DNA of 64,000 nucleotides, from assembly GCF_009758255.1 (NCBI RefSeq), contig NZ_WSEN01000009.1, forward strand, positions 350,864 through 414,863, read 5' to 3'. The notes under the pieces were generated by a model. The model saw only the letters and a program-made list of their open reading frames with translations, ran no database searches and was not told the origin of the DNA. Made by a program: the position numbers and the translations under genes. Below are positions 51,264-60,894 of the stretch, in pieces; within the stretch, counting starts at the first letter, position 1; each line of letters opens with the position of its first letter. The DNA is from Microbacterium sp. MAH-37. Lineage in GTDB: Bacteria; Actinomycetota; Actinomycetes; Actinomycetales; Microbacteriaceae.

Positions 51264-51631
51264 GCGAGGGCACGGCACGCGTAGACAGCTGGCTCTGGGC
51301 GGTCCGGATCTACAAGACCCGCTCGGCGGCGACGACTGCATGCCGTGCGGGGCATGTCCGGCTGAACGGCGACAAGGTCAAGGCCGCGCAGTCCGTGAAG
51401 CCTGGTGACGAGCTGCGCGTTCGGATCTCCGGGTTCGACCGCATCCTCGTGGTGCGGCAGACACTGACCAAGCGCGTCGGCGCACCCCTCGCAGCCGCGG
51501 CGTATGACGACCGCACTCCCCCGCGCGAGCCGATGGCGATGAACGCAGTCCGCGACCGCGGTGCAGGACGCCCGACGAAGCGGGAGCGCCGTGACATCGA
51601 TCGACTGCGCGGGCGGGAACCCCTCGACTGA
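51260..51631 (+). CDS. hslR: S4-domain RNA-binding protein (HslR-like)
   Basis: 123-aa protein with an S4 RNA-binding fold (VDSWLWAVRIYKTRSAATTA, RLNGDKVKAAQSVKPGDELR) and a basic tail. HslR/Hsp15 in E. coli rescues stalled 50S subunits carrying peptidyl-tRNA. The overlap with the YhhN gene implies co-translation. Followed by 52 nt with no gene before the lipoprotein. Confidence 0.85.
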   Translation: MSEGTARVDSWLWAVRIYKTRSAATTACRAGHVRLNGDKVKAAQSVKPGDELRVRISGFDRILVVRQTLTKRVGAPLAAAAYDDRTPPREPMAMNAVRDRGAGRPTKRERRDIDRLRGREPLD

Positions 51632-51671
51632 GCCCTGTGGATAACTTCCGCGGCTGTTGCGGGATCTCGGT

Positions 51672-51677
51672 TACCGT
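51672..51677 (+). promoter_or_regulatory. -10 element (TACCGT) for the lipoprotein gene
   Basis: TACCGT ends 6 nt before the GTG at 51684. Confidence 0.55.
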
Positions 51678-51683
51678 AGCCGG

Positions 51684-52220
51684 GTGACGTCCTCTCGCAT
51701 CCTTCCCGTCCTCGCCACCGGCGTACTCGCCCTCGGCCTGCTCGCAGGATGCGCGCCCACGCCCGAGCCGAAGCCGACCAAGACGGCGGCGTTCGCGTCG
51801 GACGAGGAGGCATTCGCGGCGGCGGAGGAGACCTACCAGGATTACATCGGGGCACTAAACAACGTAAAGTTCGAGGACCCCACGACGTTTACTCACGCTT
51901 TCGAGCTTTCCCGAGGCGAACTCAATGCTTCGGACCGTGAATACCTTTCAAGCATGCACGCAGAAAGTTACTCGAGAACGGGTTCCACCGTGGTCGGATC
52001 GTTCGAAGGTGACAGCTACGCCGCCAGCGAGGGCACCATCCACGCAACCACATGCATCGATGTCAGCGATGTAGACATCGTGGACGAAGACGGCGCTTCC
52101 GTGGTCTCTCCGGATCGACCGAACGCATACAGAATGGCGGTGGTCTTCGAGATCGATGAGGACAGGATTCTGGTCACAGAATCTTCGCCGACCGAGGATC
52201 TTGACTCATGCGACGCCTGA
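51684..52220 (+). CDS. Hypothetical lipoprotein
   Basis: 178-aa exported lipoprotein (signal VTSSRILPVLATGVLALG, lipobox LLAGC at Cys20 or so) with an acidic mature domain of unknown family (AFAAAEETYQDYIGALNNV, later FEIDEDRILVTESS). From about 51840 onwards AT-rich codons (AAC, GTA, AAG, ACT) appear that are uncommon in the neighbours, suggesting acquired DNA. It overlaps the following gene by 13 nt. Confidence 0.65.
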   Translation: MTSSRILPVLATGVLALGLLAGCAPTPEPKPTKTAAFASDEEAFAAAEETYQDYIGALNNVKFEDPTTFTHAFELSRGELNASDREYLSSMHAESYSRTGSTVVGSFEGDSYAASEGTIHATTCIDVSDVDIVDEDGASVVSPDRPNAYRMAVVFEIDEDRILVTESSPTEDLDSCDA

Positions 52221-53053
52221 TCATCACAGTCGTCCTCTTAGCCGTGTTCCTATTTGCCGGCTCCGGCGCTGCTCACGCGGTCGAGCGCACTGGCACCTCC
52301 TGCGGCGCCGCCGCCGAAATGGGATGTCCAAAGCAGGGAATCTCTGGCAACCACGTAGAGGTCACGTCAAACCAGACCAAGCCAGGCACGAGTGAATCCC
52401 AACCCAAACATCATCGCCCCGGTCATGCTTCGGATGATAAGGGCGTTCCGGAAGCGCCGGTCCCCGATCCGATGACCAAGTGCAGACTCAACTGGACGAA
52501 CTATCACGGTTGCGAGCACGATCCCGCTGAGGCCGAAGCGCCGACCACTCCGGTCCCGACGCCTGGCATCCCCGCCATCACGATCACCGATCTCGCCAGC
52601 TTCGCCCCTGCAGCAGCCACGCTCACCGGCGAGCCTGAGAACCTCGGTGTCGCGGGGCTGCCAACCAACATGGTCACCGACGCCGCCGTCCACACCGAAA
52701 CGGGCACGCTCTTCAACTTCCCCATCGCCGTCCGTTTCACGCCCGCCACCTTCACCTTCGTCAACGGCGACGACAGCACCACCAAAGCGACCACCGGAGG
52801 GGCCAGCTGGGCCGACCTCCGCCAGGCGCAGTTCACGCCCACCGACACCAGCCACACCTACGCGGCGCGCGGCACCTACACCGCTCGGGTCGACGTCGCC
52901 TACACCGCCGAGATCGACCTCGGCGCCGGGTGGTTCCCGATCACGGGGACGCTCAACACCACCGGCGCCGACCAGCAGATCCGCATCTTCGAAGCACACA
53001 CGGCGCTGGTCGCACACACGTGTAACGAGACTCCCACCGCACCTGGCTGCTGA
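52208..53053 (+). CDS. Secreted hypothetical protein, PKD-like
   Basis: 281-aa exported protein: signal peptide (LIITVVLLAVFLFAGSGAAHA), a cysteine-containing N-terminal part (GTSCGAAAEMGCPKQG), a charged linker, and a C-terminal domain of beta type (FPIAVRFTPATFTFVNGDDS, SHTYAARGTYTARVDVAYT) that resembles PKD/Ig-like folds. It overlaps the preceding lipoprotein gene and is probably a partner. Function is unknown; the C-terminus HTCNETPTAPGC ends with a Cys pair. Confidence 0.65.
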   Translation: MRRLIITVVLLAVFLFAGSGAAHAVERTGTSCGAAAEMGCPKQGISGNHVEVTSNQTKPGTSESQPKHHRPGHASDDKGVPEAPVPDPMTKCRLNWTNYHGCEHDPAEAEAPTTPVPTPGIPAITITDLASFAPAAATLTGEPENLGVAGLPTNMVTDAAVHTETGTLFNFPIAVRFTPATFTFVNGDDSTTKATTGGASWADLRQAQFTPTDTSHTYAARGTYTARVDVAYTAEIDLGAGWFPITGTLNTTGADQQIRIFEAHTALVAHTCNETPTAPGC

Positions 53054-53063
53054 GGTACCGCGA

Positions 53064-53106
53064 GAGCGCCCTTCGTCTCGCTTCGCTCGCTCAGGACCCG
53101 GAGGGT
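53064..53106 (+). repeat. 43-bp direct repeat, copy 1
   Basis: Starts GAGCGCCCTTCGTCTCGC and ends GGACCCGGAGGGT; identical to copy 2 at 53143-53185. It contains short self-complementary parts (GCGAAGC-type) and lies between two genes that end near each other. Confidence 0.8.
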
Positions 53107-53142
53107 GGAGTGCGCCGCTCTCCCGAGGGGTCGAAGAAGCCG

Positions 53143-53185
53143 GAGCGCCCTTCGTCTCGCTTCGCTCGCTCAGGACCCGGAGGGT
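53143..53185 (+). repeat. 43-bp direct repeat, copy 2
   Basis: Identical to copy 1, 79 bp later. The copy sits 17 bp from the Nudix gene stop. Confidence 0.8.
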
Positions 53186-53202
53186 AGAGCGAGCCGCCTT
53201 GC

Positions 53203-54111
53203 TCAGGGTTCGGGAAGCTGGCCCAGCAGCCACCCTGCCGACTCGAGGCGGGCGCCTGCGGCCTCGGCGCGCTCCCGCAGTCCGCGGTCGCTCGTCACGA
53301 CCGTCACCGCCATGCCGGTCTCGACCAGGCGCGTCGCCTCTGCGACGATCGCGTCATCGCCGCTGCCCGGTGCACGCACGACAGCCACCACGCCGTCGCC
53401 GTCAGCCATCGCCCGGGCCTCGCCCTCGACGACGAAAGACACCACCGGATGCCAGCGCTCCGCCGGAAGTCCGAGAGCCGACGCCGCGACGCCGTCCGCG
53501 GCCCATGCCGACACACGGGCGTGCAGCCTCTCGGCCGCGCCCACCCGGTCCTTCCACCATCCGTCGGGCACAGAACCCACCACGTTCGCGGCATCCACCA
53601 CGATCGCCGGACGCACGTCCAGCAACGCCGACAGACGCCCCCACGAATCCGCGAATCCCGGATGCAGCTCGCGCTGCGCCACCTCCGCGACCGGAACCCA
53701 CTCCAGCGCCACGCTCTCGGGGTCGCTGATCACAGGGTCGAAGGGCTCCACGACATCCGCGACGACCGTCGTGTACGTCCAGATCGACAGATCCAGCACA
53801 TTCGAGAACCTCGGGCGCAGCGCCCCGTACGGGATGCCGGCCTCTTCGCGCGCCTCGCGCAGCGCACCGTCCAGCGCCGACTCGTCCTGATGCCGCGCGC
53901 CACCGGGTATCCCCCAGGTGCCACCGAAATGACTCCAACCGACCCGGTGCTGCAGCAGCACGCCGCGCTCCGCATCCACCGCCAGCACTCCCGCGGCGCC
54001 GAAGCGGCCCCAGTACCGCTCCCCCGAGTCGGCCACGACCCAGGCATCCCCTGGGTTGAGCGGGCCCAGCGGCCGCCGCGGTTCGCCGGGCTCAGGAGGA
54101 ACGATCGTCAC
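53203..54111 (-). CDS. Nudix hydrolase fused to a NYN/PIN-like domain
   Basis: 302-aa protein. The N-terminal half is a Nudix domain with the box GGARHQDESALDGALREARE followed by EAGI, so it should hydrolyse a nucleoside diphosphate linked to another group. The C-terminal half starts PAIVVDAANVVGSVPDGWW and ends VTVVTSDRGLRERAEAAGA, features of NYN/YacP-like PIN nucleases (metal Asp and VxSDxG). Fusion of the two is unusual and suggests a nucleotide- or RNA-processing role. The GTG at 54111 has AAAGGG 12 nt upstream. Confidence 0.75.
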   Translation of the reverse strand: MTIVPPEPGEPRRPLGPLNPGDAWVVADSGERYWGRFGAAGVLAVDAERGVLLQHRVGWSHFGGTWGIPGGARHQDESALDGALREAREEAGIPYGALRPRFSNVLDLSIWTYTTVVADVVEPFDPVISDPESVALEWVPVAEVAQRELHPGFADSWGRLSALLDVRPAIVVDAANVVGSVPDGWWKDRVGAAERLHARVSAWAADGVAASALGLPAERWHPVVSFVVEGEARAMADGDGVVAVVRAPGSGDDAIVAEATRLVETGMAVTVVTSDRGLRERAEAAGARLESAGWLLGQLPEP

Positions 54112-54169
54112 CCGTCCACCCTTTCACAGCACGGCCGCCCGGGCACGGACGCGACGGTCTGTGACGATC

Positions 54170-54712
54170 TCACGTCCCGGTGTTCAGTTCGTACAGCTCG
54201 CGCTTCTCGTCGTCCGTGAGCGCCGACACGGCGAGAACCTCCTGCAGCACCTCAGACTTCCCCGCGATGTACCTGTCGATGTCCATCGACGGGTCGTCCG
54301 CCAGCGCGGTCTTCACCGCGGCGTACCTGTTGCGCAGTCCGGCATCCGCCCGCAGCGCATCCCGCACCGCGACGTGCGCACGCACCTGCAGCGTCCCCTC
54401 CACGCACACGTACACGTGCCGCGGAACCCCGTCCTCCGGCGCGAGGAACGCCTCACGGTCGACCAACCCGAGGTTCCCACGGTGCGTGTACCCCGCGGCT
54501 TCAAGCGCGCGGATCGCGTCGGGCACCGCCTCGCGCCGCACGATGACGTCGACATCGATGGTCGGTTTCGCCGCCAGGCCCGGCACCGAGGTCGAACCGA
54601 CGTGCTCGATCGCCACGATCGGAACTTCCGCCAGCGCGGCCCGGAGTTCATGAGAGATCCGGTCGAAGAAACCCGGCCACTCCGTCGCATACGGCTTCAC
54701 GGTCACCGTCAT
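54170..54712 (-). CDS. GrpB-family protein
   Basis: 180-aa protein of the GrpB/UPF0157 nucleotidyltransferase-like family, with IEHVGSTSVPGLAAKPTIDV and the Asp pair of the fold, and a VYVCVEGTLQVRAHVAVRDA segment. Family function is not settled. The ATG at 54712 overlaps the GNAT stop by 4 nt. Confidence 0.8.
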   Translation of the reverse strand: MTVTVKPYATEWPGFFDRISHELRAALAEVPIVAIEHVGSTSVPGLAAKPTIDVDVIVRREAVPDAIRALEAAGYTHRGNLGLVDREAFLAPEDGVPRHVYVCVEGTLQVRAHVAVRDALRADAGLRNRYAAVKTALADDPSMDIDRYIAGKSEVLQEVLAVSALTDDEKRELYELNTGT

Positions 54713-55176
54713 CTGCGTCCTTCCTCCACGATGTGCGCTTCGGGCGTGAACCGCAGCACGTTCGTCTCCCGCGGCACGAAACCCGCCGACTCGTACAGCC
54801 GCAGCGCGGACTCGCGCGACGGGCGCGACGTCAGGTCGAGCGTCCGCAACCCGCGCTCCGTGGCGATCGAGGTCATGCGGGTGAGCAGCATCCGGGCGAT
54901 CCCGCGCCCGCGCATCGATGCGTCGACGGCGACGTCCTCGACATGCCCGCGCAGCCCGGAGGGCAGCGGCAGTGAGACGAAGGTCGCCATGCCGACGATC
55001 CTGCCGTCGGCGCGAGCGACGATCAGGTCCGTCGCGTCGTGCGCGATGATCGCGTCGAACCGTTCCCGGTCGAAGATCGCCGTCGTCGAGAGCTGCGCGA
55101 GCAGCGAAGCCAGATCCTCGGCCTCGGAATCACCGATCGCCGTGAGGATCTCGACCTCGATGCCCGCGCCGCTCAC
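54709..55176 (-). CDS. GNAT-family acetyltransferase
   Basis: 155-aa acetyltransferase with VEDVAVDASMRGRGIARMLL (acetyl-CoA loop RGRGIA) and LDLTSRPSRESALRLYESAG. Its substrate is unknown. The GTG start lies one base after the stop of the dehydrogenase gene, and it is coupled to the GrpB gene by a 4-nt overlap, so the three form an operon. Confidence 0.8.
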   Translation of the reverse strand: MSGAGIEVEILTAIGDSEAEDLASLLAQLSTTAIFDRERFDAIIAHDATDLIVARADGRIVGMATFVSLPLPSGLRGHVEDVAVDASMRGRGIARMLLTRMTSIATERGLRTLDLTSRPSRESALRLYESAGFVPRETNVLRFTPEAHIVEEGRR

Positions 55177-55177
55177 G

Positions 55178-56239
55178 TCAGACCGCCGCTCCCGCGCGCA
55201 GCCGCGACGCCGCGAGCTCCTCCGCGGCGGCCAGCGGCGTGATACCGCGCACCTCGGCGTCGTCCAGGATCGTGCGCACGGTGTCGCCGATGCCGGCCAC
55301 CCGCGCCATGATCTCCTCGCTGGTGCCGAGCTGCTTCGCCTCGAGGTCGAGATAGATCACGCCGCCCGCGTTCACGACGAAGTCGGGCGCGTACAGGATG
55401 CCGCGACCCGCGAGCCGGTCCGCTCCGGAGTGGTCGGCCAGCGGGTTGTTCGCAGGTCCGCAGACCGCCTTCACGTCGAGTGCGTCGATGACGTCGTCGG
55501 TGAGGATGCCGCCGATGCCGGCGGGCACGAACACGTCACCGGGCACCAGGTGCTCGGTCCCGGGCTCCGCCCAGGTCGCGCCGATCGACGCCGCGAACTC
55601 ACGGCGCGCGGCGTTGATGTCGGTGACGGTCAGCACCGCTCCCTCGTCGGCCAACCGCTGCGCGAGGCGCCCGCCGACCTGGCCGAGGCCCGAGATCGTC
55701 ACGCGGCGACCGGCCGCGGACGGCGAGCCGGTGAGCTTGGACAGCACGGCCTGCAGCGACGAGTACACGCCGAGGCTGGTCGGCCCGGCGGGCTCACCCG
55801 AACCGCCGACGGTCGAGGGCAGACCGACCACGTGCGCGGTGCGCTCACTGACCGTCAGCATGTCGTCGGTCGTCGAGCCCACATCCTCGGCCGTGCGGTA
55901 CGCCCCGCCGAGCAGCTCGACGGCGTCGCCGAGGTCGAGGAACGCCGCGCGACGCCGATCCGCATCCAGCGTCTCGCCGGGCTCGAGCCGGATGACGGAC
56001 TTGCCTCCACCGGCATCCAGGCCCGCCGCGGCGTTCTTCAACGTCATCGCGGCAGACAACCGCAGCGCGTCGCCGAGGGCGTCGCTCCAGTGCGGGTAGG
56101 TCCACAGACGCGCACCGCCGAGGGCGGAGCCGAGCACCGAGGAGTGCAGCGCGACGGCGATGAACAGCCCGCTCCGCGGCCCGGTGATCACCTCCACGCG
56201 CTCGTGGGTGAAGTCTGGCAGGGGCAGGGTGTGCGTCAT
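55178..56239 (-). CDS. Leucine/valine-type amino-acid dehydrogenase
   Basis: 353-aa NAD-dependent oxidoreductase of the Glu/Leu/Phe/Val dehydrogenase family. The two active-site lysines are in MTLKNAAAGLDAGGGKSVI (MTLK and GGGKS), and the NAD motif is ISGLGQVGGRLAQRLADEGA. The small size and the GGGKSVI motif fit Leu/Val/Phe rather than Glu dehydrogenase. It would deaminate branched-chain or phenylalanine-type amino acids to 2-oxoacids. The ATG at 56239 has AGAGGATG upstream. Confidence 0.88.
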   Translation of the reverse strand: MTHTLPLPDFTHERVEVITGPRSGLFIAVALHSSVLGSALGGARLWTYPHWSDALGDALRLSAAMTLKNAAAGLDAGGGKSVIRLEPGETLDADRRRAAFLDLGDAVELLGGAYRTAEDVGSTTDDMLTVSERTAHVVGLPSTVGGSGEPAGPTSLGVYSSLQAVLSKLTGSPSAAGRRVTISGLGQVGGRLAQRLADEGAVLTVTDINAARREFAASIGATWAEPGTEHLVPGDVFVPAGIGGILTDDVIDALDVKAVCGPANNPLADHSGADRLAGRGILYAPDFVVNAGGVIYLDLEAKQLGTSEEIMARVAGIGDTVRTILDDAEVRGITPLAAAEELAASRLRAGAAV

Positions 56240-56325
56240 CGCATCCTCTTTCGGCGGGCCTCGTGGGCGCAGTCAAGCGGATGCCGGGAGTGGTGGCATC
56301 CACCTGCCATCGTAGGCGTTCCGCC

Positions 56326-56763
56326 TCAGCCGCAGTCCATCGCGAGCGCGCGCCTGATCACCTCGGAGTCAGCGTCGAGCAGGGCACGCTCGCGCTCCGG
56401 GGCGTGATGCGTCAGGTCGGACCATCCGTCTCCCACCGACCGCGGAATGACGTGCAGATGGACGTGGAAGACGCTCTGATTCGCCGCTTCCCCATCGCAC
56501 AGCAGCAGGTTGATCCCGTCGCAGGGAATGCCGGAGCGCCGCAGCGCGCGGGCGAGCTCCCGCCCGGTCTCCCAGACGCGCACGCCGTCGACGGCATCGA
56601 GATCCTCGAGCCCGACGGCATGCGCGCGGGGAACGACGAGCAGGTGCCCGCGCGTGACCGGGAACCTGTCCATGAAGGCGACGACCGTCTCGTCCTCGTA
56701 GACGATGCTCGCCGCCTCCTGTCCGCGCACGATCGCGCAGAAGACACAGGTCCCGTCGGTCAT
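56326..56763 (-). CDS. HIT-family hydrolase
   Basis: 145-aa protein with the histidine triad HVHLHVIPRS and an N-terminal CVFCAI pair that often binds zinc. HIT enzymes cut nucleoside phosphoramidates or dinucleotides. The ATG at 56763 starts two bases after the der stop, so it is the last gene of the segregation operon. Alternative reading frames over the same DNA are shadows. Confidence 0.85.
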   Translation of the reverse strand: MTDGTCVFCAIVRGQEAASIVYEDETVVAFMDRFPVTRGHLLVVPRAHAVGLEDLDAVDGVRVWETGRELARALRRSGIPCDGINLLLCDGEAANQSVFHVHLHVIPRSVGDGWSDLTHHAPERERALLDADSEVIRRALAMDCG

Positions 56764-56765
56764 GA

Positions 56766-58307
56766 CTACCTCTGGCGCCGCTCCCTGACCCGCATGTTGA
56801 TGACGATCGGCGTGCCCTCGAACTCGTACAGCTCGCGCAGGCGGCGCTGGATGAACCGGCGGTAGCCCGGGTCGAGGAATCCGGTCGTGAACAGCACGAA
56901 TGTCGGCGGGCGGGTCGATGCCTGGGTGCCGAACAGGATGCGCGGCTGCTTGCCTCCACGCAGCGGGTGCGGGTGCGCGGCGACGAGCTCGGTGATGAAC
57001 GCGTTGAACTTGCCGGTCGGGATGCGGCGGTCCCAGTTCTCCAGTGCCAGCTCGAGCGCGGGCACGAGCTTGTCGAAGTGGCGTCCGGTCTTCGCCGAGA
57101 TGTTCACGCGCGGAGCCCACGCGACGTGCGCGAGGTCCTGCTCGATCTCCCGCTCCAGGTACCGGCGACGGTCGATGTTCTCCATGTCGTCATCGAAGAG
57201 GCGGTCCCACTTGTTGAAGGCGAGCACCAGCGCGCGGCCAGACTCGAGCACCATGTCGATGATGTTCAGGTCCTGCACGCTGATCGGCTGACTGACGTCG
57301 AGGACGACCACCGCGACCTCGGCCTTCTCCAGCGCGGCCGAGGTGCGCAGCGACGCGTAGAAGTCCGCGCCCTGCTGCAGGTGCACACGGCGGCGGATGC
57401 CGGCGGTGTCGACCAGGCGCCAGAGCTTGCCGCCCAGCTCGACGATCTCGTCCACCGGGTCGCGCGTGGTGCCGGCGAGGTCGTTGACGACCACCCGCTC
57501 CTCGCCCGCGGCCTTGTTCAGCAGCGAGGACTTGCCCACGTTCGGGCGGCCCAGGATGGCCACGCGGCGCGGTCCGCCGATCTCGGCCTTGGCCACCGCC
57601 GACACGTCGGGCAGCTTCTCCATGATCGCGTCGAGCAGGTCAGCCACACCGCGGCCGTGGATCGCGGAGACCGGATGCGGCTCGCCGAGACCGAGGTTCC
57701 ACAGCGCGGCGGCCTCCGGCTCCTGGCGGGCGTCGTCGATCTTGTTCGCAACGAGGAACACCGGCTTGCCGCTCTTGCGCAGCAGACGGACGACGTGCTC
57801 GTCGGTCGACGTGGCGCCGACCATCGCGTCGACGACGAACAGCACGACGTCGGAGAGATCGATCGCGACCTCGGCCTGCGCGGCCACCGACCGGTCGATG
57901 CCCTTGGCATCCGGTTCCCAGCCGCCGGTGTCGACCAGCGTGAAGCGGCGGTCGAGCCACTCGGCCTTGTACGTGACGCGGTCGCGGGTGACGCCGGGGG
58001 TGTCCTCGACGACGGCCTCGCGGCGGCCGAGGATGCGGTTCACAAGCGCCGACTTGCCGACGTTCGGCCGGCCGACGATCGCGACCACCGGCAGCGCCGG
58101 CAGGTACTCGATGCCGTCCTCGCCGAGCGTGACGCCGGCGAGCAGTGCGTCGTCCTCGTCCTCCAGCTCGTAGTCCGACAGCGAGGCGCGCAGCACCTCG
58201 GCACGCTGGTCGGCGAGCTCCTCGTCCAGCGCAGCCATCTTCTCGGCGAGCTGGTCGGGCGCGCCCTCGTACTCCGCCTGCCCTGAGTCGTTCGTAGGGT
58301 CAGCCAT
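56766..58307 (-). CDS. der: GTPase Der (EngA), ribosome assembly
   Basis: 513-aa double-GTPase required for 50S maturation. The two G domains carry [14 protein letters not shown] and [14 protein letters not shown], each followed by DTPGV or DLAGT, DTGGW or DTAGIRR, and NKID or NKWD; the C-terminal KH-like domain follows. The N-terminal extension of about 60 residues is Glu-rich, a usual actinobacterial feature. The ATG at 58307 overlaps cmk by 8 nt, with TAGGAGAACG upstream. Confidence 0.95.
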   Translation of the reverse strand: MADPTNDSGQAEYEGAPDQLAEKMAALDEELADQRAEVLRASLSDYELEDEDDALLAGVTLGEDGIEYLPALPVVAIVGRPNVGKSALVNRILGRREAVVEDTPGVTRDRVTYKAEWLDRRFTLVDTGGWEPDAKGIDRSVAAQAEVAIDLSDVVLFVVDAMVGATSTDEHVVRLLRKSGKPVFLVANKIDDARQEPEAAALWNLGLGEPHPVSAIHGRGVADLLDAIMEKLPDVSAVAKAEIGGPRRVAILGRPNVGKSSLLNKAAGEERVVVNDLAGTTRDPVDEIVELGGKLWRLVDTAGIRRRVHLQQGADFYASLRTSAALEKAEVAVVVLDVSQPISVQDLNIIDMVLESGRALVLAFNKWDRLFDDDMENIDRRRYLEREIEQDLAHVAWAPRVNISAKTGRHFDKLVPALELALENWDRRIPTGKFNAFITELVAAHPHPLRGGKQPRILFGTQASTRPPTFVLFTTGFLDPGYRRFIQRRLRELYEFEGTPIVINMRVRERRQR

Positions 58308-59001
58308 TTCGTTCTCCTAGCCGTTCGCCGATCACCGCGAGCACGGCGTCGACGGTCTGCTGATAGTCCAGTTCGGTGGAGTCGACGACGTCCACCCCGG
58401 GTGCGGCGGTGAGGAAGTCCACCACCGCGCTGTCGCTGCGGTCGCGCTTGTGCAGCGCCTCCGCGACAGCGGCGGCGTTCTCGCCGCCGAGCTCTGCGGC
58501 GCGCCGGGCGGCGCGCACTTCTGGTGCCGCGGTCAGCAGGATGCGCACCGGCGCATCCGGTGCCACCACGGTCGTGATGTCGCGTCCCTCGACGACGACG
58601 GCCGGGTACGGCGCCTCGGCGACCAGGCGCCGGAACACGTCGTTCACCTGCGCGCGCACCGCCGGCACGCGCGCCACGCCGCTCACGGCCGCCGAGACGC
58701 GCGGGTCGCGGATCGCATCGGTCACGTCCACGTCGCCGACCGCCACGCGACGGTCGTCGGCGTCCAGTCCCTGCTGCAGCGGGAAGTCGGATGCCGCCGC
58801 CAGGACGGCCTGCTCGTCCGCGGTGTCCGCACCGCGCTCGAGCACGTACCAGGCCAGTGCCCGGTACGCGGCGCCGGTGTCGAGGTAGCCGAACCCCTGC
58901 CGCCGGGCGATCTCCTTCGAGACGCTCGACTTGCCCGAGCCAGCCGGGCCGTCGATCGCGATGAACTTCGCGGCATCCGTCGTAGAGGTGATGTCAGTCA
59001 T
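58300..59001 (-). CDS. cmk: Cytidylate kinase
   Basis: Phosphorylates CMP and dCMP. The 233-aa chain has the P-loop [18 protein letters not shown] at the N-terminus, [14 protein letters not shown], the [10 protein letters not shown] segment, and [18 protein letters not shown]. The ATG at 59001 is set by overlap with the tyrA stop (8 nt) and is the family start; a longer frame reaching 59493 is the tyrA sequence read out of frame. Overlaps der at the 3' end. Confidence 0.93.
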   Translation of the reverse strand: MTDITSTTDAAKFIAIDGPAGSGKSSVSKEIARRQGFGYLDTGAAYRALAWYVLERGADTADEQAVLAAASDFPLQQGLDADDRRVAVGDVDVTDAIRDPRVSAAVSGVARVPAVRAQVNDVFRRLVAEAPYPAVVVEGRDITTVVAPDAPVRILLTAAPEVRAARRAAELGGENAAAVAEALHKRDRSDSAVVDFLTAAPGVDVVDSTELDYQQTVDAVLAVIGERLGERNG

Positions 59002-60112
59002 TCGTGCTCCCTGCGATCCGCCATCCGCGTGACTCGAGCCCCTCGATCGCGCCGCGCAGCGCGGCGGGCGCGACGCTGATCTCGGCCAGACCGAACTGCG
59101 CACCGGGCGAGTGCTCGAGTCGCAGGTCCTCGACGTTGACCTCCAGCTCGCCGAGCTCGCCGAACAGGCGACCCAGCTGACCCGGGGTGTCGTCGACCAT
59201 GACGACGAGCTGCTCGAACCGGCGGTTCTGACCGTGCTTGCCCGGGAGCCGCTCGACGCCCTCGTTGCCGTGCCGGATGGCGTCCGCCACCGTGCGCCGC
59301 GAGCCGGGGGCATCCGGATCGCGCAGCGCGGACGAGACCTCGCGCAGATCCTCGGCGAGGGCGTCCAGGATGTCGACCACCGGCGCCGCATTCGCCCCGA
59401 GGATCTGCACCCACAGCTCGGGAGCGGATGCCGCGATGCGGGTCGTGTCGCGCACACCGGGGCCGGCCAGGCGCAGTGCGCCCTCCTCGGCATCCGCCAG
59501 GCGTGCCGCGAGCAGGCTCGCGACGACCTGCGGCACGTGCGAGGTCAGCGCGACCGAGCGGTCGTGCTCCTCGGGAGTCATCTCGAGCGGCATCGCCCCG
59601 ACGTCGAGCGCGAGCGCCTCGACCAGCGACAGGTCGGCCGCGCGCGTCTCCTCGTCGCGGCACACCACCCAGGGGCGTCCGATGAACAGGTCGGCGCGTG
59701 CCGAGATCGCTCCCCCGCGCTCGCGACCGGCGAGCGGGTGGGAGCCGATGTAACGGGTCAGGTCGACGCCACGGTCGCGCAGCGCACGGTAGGGCTCGAG
59801 CTTCACGCTCGCGACATCTGTCACCACAGCATCCGGGAAGCGCGCCAGCTCGGACTCGATCACGTCCGCCGTGACGTCCGGCGGCACGGCGACGACGATC
59901 AGCGCAGGGCGGTCGTCGACGGAGGCCGCGCGGCCCGCGCCATAGTCGATGGCGAGGCGCAGCTGCGCCGGCGAGGCGTCGGCGAGGGCGACGTCCACGC
60001 CCTTCGCGCGCAGCGCGTGACCGATGCTGGCACCGAGCAGGCCTGAGCCGACGATGCGCACGGTGCCGGATACGCGCGACTGCGTCGCGGCACCATGGCC
60101 TGGTTCGGTCAC
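58994..60112 (-). CDS. tyrA: Prephenate dehydrogenase with ACT domain
   Basis: Makes 4-hydroxyphenylpyruvate from prephenate for tyrosine. The 372-aa chain has an N-terminal Rossmann motif ([20 protein letters not shown]), [14 protein letters not shown] with the active-site His, and a C-terminal ACT domain ([20 protein letters not shown]) for tyrosine feedback. Its presence between rluB and cmk is usual in Microbacteriaceae-like genomes but differs from M. tuberculosis, where tyrA is elsewhere. The GTG at 60112 overlaps rluB by GTGA. Confidence 0.92.
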   Translation of the reverse strand: MTEPGHGAATQSRVSGTVRIVGSGLLGASIGHALRAKGVDVALADASPAQLRLAIDYGAGRAASVDDRPALIVVAVPPDVTADVIESELARFPDAVVTDVASVKLEPYRALRDRGVDLTRYIGSHPLAGRERGGAISARADLFIGRPWVVCRDEETRAADLSLVEALALDVGAMPLEMTPEEHDRSVALTSHVPQVVASLLAARLADAEEGALRLAGPGVRDTTRIAASAPELWVQILGANAAPVVDILDALAEDLREVSSALRDPDAPGSRRTVADAIRHGNEGVERLPGKHGQNRRFEQLVVMVDDTPGQLGRLFGELGELEVNVEDLRLEHSPGAQFGLAEISVAPAALRGAIEGLESRGWRIAGSTND

Positions 60113-60894
60113 TGCTTCTCCTGCACGTCTCCCGGCGCCTGATCGGCAGGGGTCTCCTCGCGCGACAGAGTCAACAGCGCGCCGAGTTCGATTTTAGTCA
60201 GTTCGCGGCTCTTCCCGGCAGGGAGCGTTCCCAGGTGCAGCGGGCCGAACTGCCGGCGCACCAGATCGATGACGGGATGCCCCACCTCGGCCATCATCCG
60301 GCGGACGATGCGGTTGCGCCCGGAGTGCAGGGTCAGCTCGACGAGACTGGTGTTCCGCGAGGTGTCCAGAAGCCGCGCCTTGTCGGCCTTGATGAAGCCG
60401 TCCTCGAGCTCGAAGCCCTTGGTCAGTCTCGCGATGGTCTGCGCCGTGACGGCGCCCTGCACCTTGGCGATGTAGACCTTCGTCACCCCGAACGACGGGT
60501 GCGCGAGCACGTGCGCCAGTTCGCCGTCATTGGTGAGGACGAGCAGGCCGCTGGTCTCGGCATCCAGCCGGCCGACGTTGTACAGCCGCTCGTCGTAGTC
60601 CTTCGTGAAGCGGCGCAGGTCGGGGCGCCCCTTCTCGTCCTTCATCGAGCTCACCACGCCCGTCGGCTTGTTGAGCATCACGTAGCGCTTCGAGACATCG
60701 AGCTGCACGGCCGTGCCGTCCACGTCGATCAGGTCGTTCTCGGGGTCGATGCGCCTGCCGAGCTCGGTGACGGTGTGCCCGTTCACCCGGATGCGTCCCT
60801 CCACGATGTACTGCTCGATCACGCGCCGCGAGGCGACGCCCGCGTTCGCGAGAGCCTTCTGCAGGCGGACGCCCTCGGGTGCTTCGTCAGTCAT
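60109..60894 (-). CDS. rluB: 23S rRNA pseudouridine synthase (RluB family)
   Basis: 261-aa protein: S4 RNA-binding domain (GVRLQKALANAGVASRRVIE), then the RsuA/RluB catalytic domain with GRLDAETSGLLVLTNDGELA carrying the catalytic Asp, and HSGRNRIVRRMMAEVGHPVI. Modifies a uridine in helix 69 or helix 80 of 23S rRNA in related bacteria. The ATG overlaps the scpB stop (ATGA). It follows the same order as Rv1711 in M. tuberculosis. Confidence 0.92.
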   Translation of the reverse strand: MTDEAPEGVRLQKALANAGVASRRVIEQYIVEGRIRVNGHTVTELGRRIDPENDLIDVDGTAVQLDVSKRYVMLNKPTGVVSSMKDEKGRPDLRRFTKDYDERLYNVGRLDAETSGLLVLTNDGELAHVLAHPSFGVTKVYIAKVQGAVTAQTIARLTKGFELEDGFIKADKARLLDTSRNTSLVELTLHSGRNRIVRRMMAEVGHPVIDLVRRQFGPLHLGTLPAGKSRELTKIELGALLTLSREETPADQAPGDVQEKQ

